A stretch of 64,000 nt of DNA. It comes from Brevibacterium limosum (GTDB lineage: Bacteria; Actinomycetota; Actinomycetes; Actinomycetales; Brevibacteriaceae). Where the stretch lies: the NCBI RefSeq assembly GCF_011617705.1, contig NZ_CP050154.1, positions 1,178,001-1,242,000 on the forward strand, given 5' to 3'. The notes below the pieces were generated by a model. The model did no database searches. It was not told the DNA's origin and was given only the letters and a program-made list of their open reading frames with translations. Below, piece after piece: positions 9,037-16,517 of the stretch. The number at the start of each line of letters is the position of its first letter. The first letter of the stretch is position 1. The position numbers and the translations under genes were made by a program.

Positions 9037-10239
9037 ATGAACACCGAATACGACGTCTGGTTGGGGCTCGACGTCGGCAAGACCAGTCATCACGGTTGCG
9101 GACTGGGGCCCGCCGGTGAGCGGGTCTTCGACCACGAGCTCGCACAGGACGAGACTGCACTTCGTGACGTGATTACGAGTCTGCAAAATGAGTTCGGTCG
9201 TGTGCTCGTCGTCGTTGATCAGCCGAACACGATCGGGGCGCTACCCGTCGCGGTCGCCCGGGATTGCGGTGCCGATATCGCTTATCTGCCGGGGTTGGCG
9301 ATGCGCAAGGCTGCTGACTTGTATCCGGGGCAGGCGAAGACGGGTGCCAGGGACGCGTTCATCATCGCCGACACTGCGCGCACGATGCCACACACCTTGA
9401 GGTCGGTGGATCGGGAGTCGGATGTCTTGGCCAATCTCAATGTCTTAGCCGGCACGGACGAGGACCTCGCTCATGACATTACGCGAGCGATCAACCGTCT
9501 GAGGTCCTAACTGTTACAGATCCACTCGGCGCTGGAACGAGTCTTCAAGGGAACCGTGCTGACCAGGACAATCGTGTTGGACCTGTTGATTCGGTACCGA
9601 GGTCCGGCCGGCCTGCGCACAGCTGGGAAATCAGGGGTGAAGCGGTGGGCGCGTAACCATACCCGCAAGGACCCGTCGGTGCTGATCGATGCGATCTTCG
9701 ACTCTCTGGCCGAGCAGACGGTGACCGTGCCCGGCAGTCAGGCCTCGGAGCCGGTGGTGCCGCGGCATGCCGCCAGGATCAAGGCGTTGAAGGTTGAGCG
9801 GGGCGAGATCGAGGCAGAAGCTACTGAGTTGGCTGATTCGCTCCCTCTTCTTCAGGTCTTAACGTCCATGCCGGGAGTCGGCGTTAAGACCGCGTCCCAG
9901 ATCCTCCTGGCAGCCGGTGATTTCTCTGCGTTCAAGACCGTCGGTCATCTGGCTGCGTATGCCGGGATCGTGCCGGTGACGCGGAGGTCGGGAACATCGA
10001 TTCGGGGCGAGTTCCCGTCGCGGGCGGGCAACAAAAGGTTAAAGAACGCGTTGTTCCACTCAGCGTGGGTGGCATCGTGTCATGACCCGTTATCGAAGGC
10101 CTACTACGACTGGAAACGGGCCGAAGGCAAGCGTCACAATGCTGCGGTCATGTGTCTGGCTCGTCGCCGGCTCAATGTCCTGTTCGCGATGGTCAAGACA
10201 GGGGCCTTCTACGAGGAGAAGACCCCTGTTGCTGCTTGA
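9037..10239 (+). pseudogene. IS110-family transposase with in-frame stop
   Basis: DEDD-type recombinase of the IS110 family. The N-terminal RuvC-like part begins WLGLDVGKTSHH, and ARDAFIIADTAR carries a later acidic residue. The C-terminal transposase_20 part has LTSMPGVGVKTASQILLA, LAAYAGIVPVTRRSG and the SRAGNKRLKNALF serine region. A single TAA at 9508-9510 splits the 400-codon frame with no change of phase: upstream reads NRLRS, downstream LLQIHSALERVF. GAGGAGG precedes the ATG. The stop most simply means inactivation; readthrough cannot be excluded from sequence. Confidence 0.85.
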
Positions 10240-10526
10240 CAGTAAATGTAACGGGCTTCCGAGAAAGGGCGGGCCAACCACTTGCGATGCCTCGAAAGAT
10301 AACGAGGACATCTGCGCTCGGTTCCGCGATCCGAAAGTGTGGGAGTCGGCTGTGTTGGCAACAGTCAGCCGGTCCGGTCGATGTCGGTGCAGGGCTTCCG
10401 TGCGGTGCCAACGACGTGATCGACAGAGTCCTCAATCTCAACGATGAGCACTTGATCAGTGCTCGACGGACGATCATCGCGGCGGTCGGCGCAGAGGCGA
10501 ACAAGACCTAAGCGCGATAACACGGC

Positions 10527-10631
10527 CTGACACGTGCTGATCGGGAGACGATTGATTCCAAGCTGAGGGTGCAAGCTCAGGCGCTGGAGTTTGCAACGAC
10601 TCGCTTGTCGATCGCCGAACGCTTAAAATAA
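10527..10631 (+). other. Possible coding remnant after the defence genes
   Basis: A 34-codon stretch in one frame reads as an amphipathic helical segment (LTRADRETIDSKL, then ALEFATTRLSIAERLK) and ends at TAA 10629. It has no start codon or ribosome site of its own and follows the ptuB-like remnant by 15 bp. It may be the tail of that gene in another frame or part of a lost neighbour. I do not recognise it. Confidence 0.25.
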
Positions 10632-10700
10632 TGGAACTGAGAAGTCCTGCACCTGGTTGAGAGGTTGCCTCGAGTACCGACGCCAGTACGCAACCGAAAT

Positions 10701-10732
10701 TGACCCAAGCTTAAGTCTTACTCCATGGGTCA
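10701..10732 (-). terminator. Candidate terminator of the rraA-like gene
   Basis: Inverted repeat TGACCCA (10701-10707) / TGGGTCA (10726-10732) starting 2 nt beyond the stop of the minus-strand gene, with an 18-nt loop, followed in the minus direction by ATTTC. The stem is short, so this is only a candidate. Confidence 0.35.
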
Positions 10733-10734
10733 GT

Positions 10735-11238
10735 TCATGCTGGCTCTTCGAGGTCCGTCATCGTGGTGCCTTCCGGTAAGACCACGATGCCGTCGTTGTC
10801 GCTGACTAGTAGGCGGTTGGGCGTGAAGGTGGCACCGCCGAACGACAACGAAACGTTGCGCTCACCGTCACCGGATTTGAGACTGCGGCGAGGGTTGCTT
10901 CCAAGCGCTTTGACAGCGATGGGGATCTCGGCAAGTAAGTCAACATCGCGCACAGCGCCGTTGCAGATGAGTGCTGCCCATCCGTTTTCTGCGGCGACGG
11001 CAGCCATGTTATCGCCGAACATCGCCACATTCATAGAGCCTGCAGTGTCAATCACGAGCACGCGACCGTTACCAGCCTCGCGAATAATGGATTTGACCTG
11101 CATGTTGTCTTCGGAAGAACGGAAAGTGACGATTTCGCCGGCCACATGTGCGCGAGCCCCGAACTGGCGCAGCTGCAAGCTGCAACTCTCCAGCTGTTCA
11201 CCGTAGATATCGTATAAATCGGAAGTGCTCCGAAGCAT
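10735..11238 (-). CDS. RraA-like aldolase/decarboxylase family protein
   Basis: Member of the RraA / 4-hydroxy-4-methyl-2-oxoglutarate (HMG) aldolase family (167 aa), cytosolic. Family blocks seen are TSDLYDIYGEQLESC at the N-terminus, the EDNMQVKSIIREAGNGRVLVID stretch split by the usual turn, the GDNMAAVAAENGWAALICNG block, VRDVDLL with the Arg-Asp pair used for substrate and metal binding in the aldolases, and DNDGIVVLP. True RraA (RNase E inhibitor) is unlikely in this setting: beside a GntR regulator, dehydrogenases and a dicarboxylate-type transporter an enzymatic lyase or oxaloacetate-decarboxylase role fits better. AGGAG precedes the ATG. Confidence 0.8.
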   Translation of the reverse strand: MLRSTSDLYDIYGEQLESCSLQLRQFGARAHVAGEIVTFRSSEDNMQVKSIIREAGNGRVLVIDTAGSMNVAMFGDNMAAVAAENGWAALICNGAVRDVDLLAEIPIAVKALGSNPRRSLKSGDGERNVSLSFGGATFTPNRLLVSDNDGIVVLPEGTTMTDLEEPA

Positions 11239-11274
11239 GGTGACTCCTCTTCTATCGAGCTGAGAGTTAGCGGT

Positions 11275-11985
11275 TTAGATGCCTTCAAAGTCGTTTTCCT
11301 CGAGCGCCTTTAGGGCGCGAAGGACTAGTGATTCTGTCAGAGCTCTTGCCAAAGTCTCATTGCGTTCCAAATAGGCATCGTACAAAGATCGATGGTCCTG
11401 ATATGAGCGCGCTAGGCGGCCAGGAAGAGTAAGGCCGCGGCGTCGCACACGCAGTACACGTAGGCCTAATGAATCGATCATGTTGCCGACTAGAGGATTG
11501 TTACCCAGCTCCACCTCGCGCTGGCGGAAGCGTACGGATTGGCTAAAGTACATGTCCACATTTCCCTCCCCAGCAGCTGAACGCATGAGTTCCAAGGGGC
11601 CTTCGAGTGTTGTCAGGTCTTCGGTCGAAGCATGACGCACGATCTCTCGGGATACTAACGAATACAAAGTGGCCCGGACATGATAGAAGTCCCGAACTTC
11701 CTTGGGCGAGAGGCGGGAAACACGTGGCCTCACACGAGGACGGATTTCCACGAGTCCCTCACGAGATAGGACCGCTAAGGCTTCGCGCACAGGGGTGCGA
11801 CTTGTGTGGAAGCGTTTGCCCAGTTCTACGGAAGTGAGTTCGAAGCCGACTGGAATGGTGCCCTCGATGATTTCTAGTGCGAGCGTTGTGACGATGTTGC
11901 GTACCAGGTCACCCTGGTCGGTGAGGCTCTGCAGTTTGGGCAACACCTCATCAGTGAGCATCCGCGTGAATGTTGTAGCGGTCAT
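11275..11985 (-). CDS. GntR-family (FadR-type) transcriptional regulator
   Basis: DNA-binding regulator (236 aa). The winged helix spans roughly residues 35-90, with LGKRFHTSRTPVREALAVLS as recognition region followed by GLVEIRPRVRPRVSRLS. The remainder is an all-helical FCD-like effector domain (FYHVRATLYSLVSREIVRHA). It is transcribed divergently from the HD-Ldh-MFS-dehydrogenase operon and upstream of the rraA-like gene in the same direction. Palindromic sites in the shared intergenic region are its likely operators, and the inducer is probably the compound the operon degrades. Confidence 0.9.
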   Translation of the reverse strand: MTATTFTRMLTDEVLPKLQSLTDQGDLVRNIVTTLALEIIEGTIPVGFELTSVELGKRFHTSRTPVREALAVLSREGLVEIRPRVRPRVSRLSPKEVRDFYHVRATLYSLVSREIVRHASTEDLTTLEGPLELMRSAAGEGNVDMYFSQSVRFRQREVELGNNPLVGNMIDSLGLRVLRVRRRGLTLPGRLARSYQDHRSLYDAYLERNETLARALTESLVLRALKALEENDFEGI

Positions 11986-12042
11986 GGGCTCCTCTTCGCA
12001 GTCGGCCAGCGAACTCGATCATACATTAGCTGCTCAATACGC

Positions 12043-12120
12043 AAATGGCGACACTTAGGGGGTTGATGTAGCGCAAATCACGGTGTTTACTTGTTCATGT
12101 CGTCAAAGTGGCGACACTTT
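12043..12120. promoter_or_regulatory. Probable GntR operators in the divergent promoter
   Basis: TGGCGACACTT occurs at 12046-12056 and again at 12109-12119, 63 bp apart (about six helical turns). The second copy is a perfect inverted repeat, AAAGTG-GCGA-CACTTT (12105-12120); the first is an imperfect version. A -10-like TATGAT for gntR lies on the minus strand at 12018-12023, so site 1 covers its upstream promoter part, and site 2 lies just before the ribosome site of the rightward operon. Confidence 0.6.
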
Positions 12121-12138
12121 ATGCAAGGAGGGTCCACA

Positions 12139-12705
12139 TTGGAGAGGACCGAACGAGTGAAAATCGTCCGCGAGGCATTCCCGGAGGCTGAAGAAATCGA
12201 GGACGAAGCCCTTCAGCTGGTTGTCATTGAGATCTGGGCACGGGCTTGGGAAACCAGCGAGTGGGAGAAGCTCGAAGATTGCCCGAAGGGCATCGACCTG
12301 CCAGTTGTACATAACCTGATAATGCACTCTCGCGCCGTGGCGTCTTTTGCTATGAGCTTGTGCGACCAGCATCGCGCGTATAACGGTATCTCGATGAATC
12401 GCGACGACGTCATTGCCATCGCGTTGTTGCATGATGTCTGCAAACTCCACGAGTTCACTAAGACCGATGCAGGCTATGCAAAGTCGCGAATCGGCAACAT
12501 CTACCAGCACGGTTATCTCTCAGCGCATTGGGCACAAGAGGCCGGTCTGAGTGACGAGATCGTTCACGGGCTGATCTCCCACACGCCGCTCTCCGGCGTT
12601 GTTCCTCAGACTCAGGAGGCCGTGCTGGTGCACTACGCCGACTTCGCTGACACAGATGCCCTCCTCCTGGAAGCTGGTCTGACTCTTTTCTGTAAGCGCA
12701 AATAA
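12139..12705 (+). CDS. HD-domain hydrolase, function unknown
   Basis: Soluble HD-superfamily protein of 188 aa. The metal-binding pattern is visible: VHNLIMHSRAVASFAM (first His), IALLHDVCKLHEF (HD pair) and later His residues in HGYLSAHWAQEAGL and LISHTPL. I chose TTG 12139, which has AAGGAGGG 6 nt upstream; the frame is open further up but passes through the operator. As the first gene of a catabolic operon it may act on a phosphorylated or CoA intermediate, or be regulatory; nothing in the sequence decides this. Confidence 0.75.
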   Translation: MERTERVKIVREAFPEAEEIEDEALQLVVIEIWARAWETSEWEKLEDCPKGIDLPVVHNLIMHSRAVASFAMSLCDQHRAYNGISMNRDDVIAIALLHDVCKLHEFTKTDAGYAKSRIGNIYQHGYLSAHWAQEAGLSDEIVHGLISHTPLSGVVPQTQEAVLVHYADFADTDALLLEAGLTLFCKRK

Positions 12706-12718
12706 GGACTTCTCAAAC

Positions 12719-13834
12719 ATGATCATTTCTACCGAGCCCCTGGACAGCACCCTCACCGTCGATGCCCTGGAAACCTACATCACCCAGATATTTGAAAAGT
12801 TCGGGATGAGGAGCGCGGACGCCGCAATATTGGCCGAGTCACTCGTCGACGCCGACAGTCACGGCACCGCGACACATGGTTCTGCCCGAGTCACCTCTTA
12901 TACGCGTCAATTGGAAAGCGGCCAGGTAAAGGCCGCCCCGGACGAGTACATCGTCGCAGAAACACCTGGAGCGTTGTTGATTGATGCCGACGGTGCCTTC
13001 GGTGCTCCCGTTGGTATCCGAGCCGTCGAGATGGGAATGGAGCGCGCCAGAAGGCTTGGCGTTGCGCTGGTGGGCGTCAAAAATGTCGCCCACTTCGGTG
13101 CGGCTGGCTTTTACACCCGGTACGCCGCCGACCGGGGTTTCATTGCCTTGGCTATGAGTTCCAGTTCCGCTTCGGTAGTACCTTTCGGCGGCCGTGTTCC
13201 GCGAGTGGGCAACAGCCCCATGTCTTTTGCGGCCCCGGGAAGTGAACACCCCGAGTTGAATTTGGACTTTGCTCAGTCCATGGCCGCTCGTGGCAAAATC
13301 AAGCTTCTCAAAGACCGCGGTGAGCAGCTACCGGAGAACTGGGCAATCGACGCTGATGGCCGCCCGACAACTGACCCGGACGAGGCCCTTCGCGGTGCAG
13401 TACTGCCGAGCGGCGGACATAAGGGGTCTGCACTATCGCTCCTGGTGGAAATGCTCTCCTCAGGCCTGACCGGCGCACACCTGACTCAAGACATCAAACA
13501 TGCGGGTTTTACTGGTGTGGGCCAGACCGACGTGGACGCGGATGTAACAGTCGGCAACTTCTACCTGATCATTGATGCATCCGCGTTCGGAACGGGCGAC
13601 AGCGTCCGCTCGCGAGCCACTGCGATCGCTGAATACGTGCGCGAGTCCCCGGCCGCACCGGGCTTCGAGCGCGTGTTCGCTCCCGGCGACATCGAGCGCT
13701 CCCTACATGAGCGCGCCGTCGAACAAGGTATCTCTCTACGTCGCACGACTGCGGTCGAACTTGTCGAGGTGGGCGAACGCTTCGGCCTCGAGGTTCCTGC
13801 TGCACTGCATCTCCAGACGGAGGTCGGATCATGA
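12719..13834 (+). CDS. Ldh-family (malate/L-lactate/sulfolactate) dehydrogenase
   Basis: NAD(P)-dependent 2-hydroxyacid dehydrogenase of the Ldh_2 family (371 aa), distinct in fold from ordinary lactate dehydrogenases. Landmarks are the DADSHGTATHGSARV active-site segment near residue 45, GVALVGVKNVAHFGAAGFYT, and the C-terminal LPSGGHKGSALSLLVEML block. The family oxidises malate, L-lactate, ureidoglycolate, sulfolactate and similar acids, so the exact substrate cannot be read from sequence. The stop overlaps the ATG of the transporter gene by 4 bp, indicating coupled translation. Confidence 0.88.
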   Translation: MIISTEPLDSTLTVDALETYITQIFEKFGMRSADAAILAESLVDADSHGTATHGSARVTSYTRQLESGQVKAAPDEYIVAETPGALLIDADGAFGAPVGIRAVEMGMERARRLGVALVGVKNVAHFGAAGFYTRYAADRGFIALAMSSSSASVVPFGGRVPRVGNSPMSFAAPGSEHPELNLDFAQSMAARGKIKLLKDRGEQLPENWAIDADGRPTTDPDEALRGAVLPSGGHKGSALSLLVEMLSSGLTGAHLTQDIKHAGFTGVGQTDVDADVTVGNFYLIIDASAFGTGDSVRSRATAIAEYVRESPAAPGFERVFAPGDIERSLHERAVEQGISLRRTTAVELVEVGERFGLEVPAALHLQTEVGS

Positions 13835-15216
13835 ACACACACGCAAACACTAATCCTCTGGCTCCGGGCCGCGTGGATTTCGAGCACGATGAGTTGAGTC
13901 CGCGACAGCGTCGTCGGATGATCACAGCGGCAGCCGCCGGCAATTTTGTTGAATGGTACGACGCCGGAGTTTACGGAATCGCAGCCACCGTGATAGCGGA
14001 ACAGATGTTTCCAAATAGCCTAAACCCGACTTTCGCACTGCTGAATACTTACGCGCTCTTTGCCATCTCCTATATTCTGCGCCCGGCTGGTGGGTTGATC
14101 TTCGGCAACATTGCGGACCGCGTGGGCCGAAAACACGCCCTCACAATCACCATAATCATGACTAGCGTAGCTACGGGCCTCATCGGTCTGACCCCCGGGT
14201 TTGGCGCCATCGGGTGGGCGGCTCCTGCAATATTGCTGATCTTGCGGGTGGTCCAATCCATGGGTACAGGCGGAGAGTACTCGACCGCCATCAGTTTCGT
14301 GTACGAACACGGGCCCACAGGGCGCAAAGCTCGTTCAGTCGGTGTCATGACCTCCATGACCTTCGTTGGCTTCCTTGTGGGAGCGGGCCTATCCACATTG
14401 CTCACCCTGTTGCCAGGAGACGCGTATTCTACTTACGGCTGGCGGGTCCTTTTCCTTCTGGCTCTTCCCTTCGGCATGATCGGTCTCTATGTACGCAAGC
14501 GAACTGAGGAAGGTGCAGAATTTAAGCGTCTGCAGATCGAGCGCAACCGGAACGACGTGCACGCCACACCCGTTGCAGACACCTTTCGTTTGTATTGGAA
14601 GCGTGTCCTGAGCTTCACCGCCTTCCTGGGTATTTGGGCCGTGTTCTCCACAATGCTGACCAACTACCTACCCACCTTCCTGAAGAACAACCCGGATATG
14701 AGTTCCACTGAAGCTAACGGGGCCAACCTCGTAGCCAGTGCCGCGATCGTCGTGGTCATCTTCCTATACGCGCCGTTGGCGGACCGATTTGGTTTGCGGA
14801 CCACATTGATCGTGTCTATGGTCGCGGCGATCACTTTGACGATCCCCGGCTTTAGCGTGGCAAGTCACGGTGTGATTGGGGGCTTCATCGGTGCCATCAT
14901 CCTGGGCGGAACCAAGGGACTGCTGGCAGTGCCTATGTTGCTCTCATTGAGCCAACTCTTCCCAGCGAAAGTTCGAGTGACTGCGGGAGGTCTGTCGTAC
15001 AACTTGGCGCAATCCATCATCGGCGGGACCGCACCGTTCGTGGCTGTATGGCTGAATTCTTTCAGCGGTAAACCAACAACTTTCGCCATTTACGTGATGT
15101 TCTTCGCAGCGGTCACGCTGATCATCACCTTGATTTGCGGACGCCGTTGGATCGCAGAAACCGCAGAGATCTCTGGAGACGTAGGCGGTCTCAAGACTTT
15201 GAAGGAAAACGCATGA
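13831..15216 (+). CDS. MFS transporter, metabolite:H+ symporter (MHS) type
   Basis: Twelve-span proton symporter (461 aa) of the MHS branch of the MFS (KgtP/CitA/ProP/ShiA relatives), which import di- and tricarboxylates, betaines or shikimate. Signature segments are GNFVEWYDAGVYGI at the first span, RPAGGLIFGNIADRVGRKHA in loop 2-3 and RVVQSMGTGGEY in span 4. It is translationally coupled to both neighbours (4-bp overlaps), so it most likely imports the hydroxy acid processed by the two dehydrogenases. Confidence 0.9.
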   Translation: MNTHANTNPLAPGRVDFEHDELSPRQRRRMITAAAAGNFVEWYDAGVYGIAATVIAEQMFPNSLNPTFALLNTYALFAISYILRPAGGLIFGNIADRVGRKHALTITIIMTSVATGLIGLTPGFGAIGWAAPAILLILRVVQSMGTGGEYSTAISFVYEHGPTGRKARSVGVMTSMTFVGFLVGAGLSTLLTLLPGDAYSTYGWRVLFLLALPFGMIGLYVRKRTEEGAEFKRLQIERNRNDVHATPVADTFRLYWKRVLSFTAFLGIWAVFSTMLTNYLPTFLKNNPDMSSTEANGANLVASAAIVVVIFLYAPLADRFGLRTTLIVSMVAAITLTIPGFSVASHGVIGGFIGAIILGGTKGLLAVPMLLSLSQLFPAKVRVTAGGLSYNLAQSIIGGTAPFVAVWLNSFSGKPTTFAIYVMFFAAVTLIITLICGRRWIAETAEISGDVGGLKTLKENA

Positions 15217-16289
15217 ACGCGCGGAAGACTCTGGATATCGCTGTCCTGCCCGGTGACGGAATCGGGCCGGAGACCGTGGACGCCGCACTGGCCGTCGTGA
15301 CCGCTGCGCTAGTCAAATATGACGTTGCATGGGCACCCCGTCGCCTACCAATTGGCTTCGAGGCATTGCACGCAGTGGGCACCACCATGCCGGAGTCCTC
15401 CTTCGAGAGGGCCCGCGATGCGGATGGGGTGATACTTGGCCCTGTCTCTCACAACGAGTACCCAAGTGCAGACGAGGGAGGCGTCAACCCCTCCGGCACC
15501 CTGCGTAAGAGGTTGGATTTATACTCCAACGTACGCCCGGCCAAGACGGTAGGCGGCTTGCCCAGCCGTGTTCCCGGAACCATGGACCTAGTGATCGTTC
15601 GCGAGAACACCGAAGGGTTCTACGCTGACCGCACTATGTATGCTGGCACGGGAGAGTTTATGCCCACTCCGGACCTGGCCATGGCCATGCGTAAGGTAAC
15701 CCGTGCCGGTTCTGAGCGCATCGCCCGCTACGCCTTCGCACTGGCGCAGACACGACGCAAGAAGCTAACTGCAGTTCACAAGGCCAACGTGTTACGTATG
15801 TCTGACGGCCTGTTTTTGGACGTCATGCGAGGAGTTCGGGAAGAATTCCCCGAGGTGCAGTATGAGGAGCAACTAGTGGATGCTATGGCTGCCCTGCTTA
15901 TCCGTAAGGCGGATGACTTCGACGTTGTAGTCACGACTAACATGTTCGGCGACATCCTCTCCGATGAGGCTACGGAGATCAGTGGCGGCATAGGATTGGC
16001 AGCGTCGCTGAATGTGGGCGACGAACACGCCGTGGCACAAGCCCAACATGGTTCTGCCCCAACGCTGGCAAATCAGGACGTGGCCAACCCTTCCTCACTC
16101 ATCGGATCCGCGGCCATGCTATTGGAATGGATATCCGTGAAGTTCAACGACGAACGCTTGATGTCCGCCGCGGCGGACATCAAGCGGGCCGTCGAGGCTA
16201 TCGTGAAGAACCCGGCCACACGCACTAGGGATCTGGGCGGTGTGCTTGGGACGAGAGCCTTCACTCGGGCAGTGATTGAGCGTCTCTGA
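15213..16289 (+). CDS. Isocitrate/isopropylmalate-type decarboxylating dehydrogenase
   Basis: Beta-decarboxylating dehydrogenase family protein (358 aa) acting on a 2R-hydroxy diacid. Family motifs: AVLPGDGIGPETV at the N-terminus, VRENTEGFYAD, the lysine in TAVHKANVLRMSDGL, and the metal/NAD segment NMFGDILSDEATEISGGIG followed by HGSAPTLANQDVANP. The ATG 15213 overlaps the transporter stop and is preceded by GAAGGA. It is not the housekeeping leuB or icd by context; tartrate, methylmalate, homoisocitrate or an alkylmalate are possible substrates. It ends the operon at a strong hairpin. Confidence 0.88.
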   Translation: MNARKTLDIAVLPGDGIGPETVDAALAVVTAALVKYDVAWAPRRLPIGFEALHAVGTTMPESSFERARDADGVILGPVSHNEYPSADEGGVNPSGTLRKRLDLYSNVRPAKTVGGLPSRVPGTMDLVIVRENTEGFYADRTMYAGTGEFMPTPDLAMAMRKVTRAGSERIARYAFALAQTRRKKLTAVHKANVLRMSDGLFLDVMRGVREEFPEVQYEEQLVDAMAALLIRKADDFDVVVTTNMFGDILSDEATEISGGIGLAASLNVGDEHAVAQAQHGSAPTLANQDVANPSSLIGSAAMLLEWISVKFNDERLMSAAADIKRAVEAIVKNPATRTRDLGGVLGTRAFTRAVIERL

Positions 16290-16402
16290 CACAAAACCGG
16301 AATACATCAACAGTGCCGTTACTCCTCGGCAAGGGCAAAATAGACGTTCTCGATGCAGTGACGCACTGACGCCACGGGACCAAGGTGCCGGAACGGCCGC
16401 TC

Positions 16403-16444
16403 AGCTCAGGTGGCGACGGCTTGCAAGGCGTCGCCACCTGAGCT
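16403..16444. terminator. Bidirectional hairpin between convergent genes
   Basis: Perfect 16-bp stem (arms 16403-16418 and 16429-16444; core AGCTCAGGTGGCGACG) with a 10-nt loop that is itself palindromic (CTTGCAAG). It lies between the end of the catabolic operon and the convergent phosphosugar mutase gene, with no clear T run on either side. Confidence 0.8.
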
Positions 16445-16517
16445 CGGAGCACGACTGTTGACGTTCGTCGCCACACTACTTTTTTGTCCCGACATCCTGA
16501 GCGAAAAATTGGATTGG

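Larger units (their letters stand above)
8792..10246 (+). mobile_element. IS110-family insertion sequence
   Basis: About 1455 bp inserted in the ptuB-like gene. The limits are inferred from the point where the interrupted protein stops (after Val codon 8789-8791) and resumes (Cys codon 10247-10249), and may be off by a few bases. Consistent with IS110 elements there are no obvious terminal inverted repeats or target duplication, a long left non-coding end (~245 bp) and a very short right end (~7 bp after the transposase stop). The transposase has an in-frame stop. Confidence 0.75.
8492..10511 (+). pseudogene. Decayed PtuB-like HNH protein split by IS110 element
   Basis: The 5' part (8492-8791, exactly 100 codons) carries LWVQQQGPCAYYERAL, TKIEHFHTQN and TTWKNLLLV, the pattern of TIGR02646/PtuB HNH proteins, where the first motif is normally CAYC; the second cysteine is Tyr here. 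The 3' part resumes in the same phase at 10247 with CNGLPRKGGPTTCDASKDN and FRDPKVW, then shifts frame near 10385-10415 to GANDVIDRVLNLNDEHLISA and stops at TAA 10509. Joining 8791 to 10247 restores one frame, so the IS inserted into an otherwise nearly complete gene. It is coupled to the ATPase remnant by a TGATG overlap. Confidence 0.7.

Noticed and set aside
10735-11238. RNase E inhibitor RraA
   Set aside because: Family name only; the catabolic context and conserved lyase-type residues favour an enzyme.
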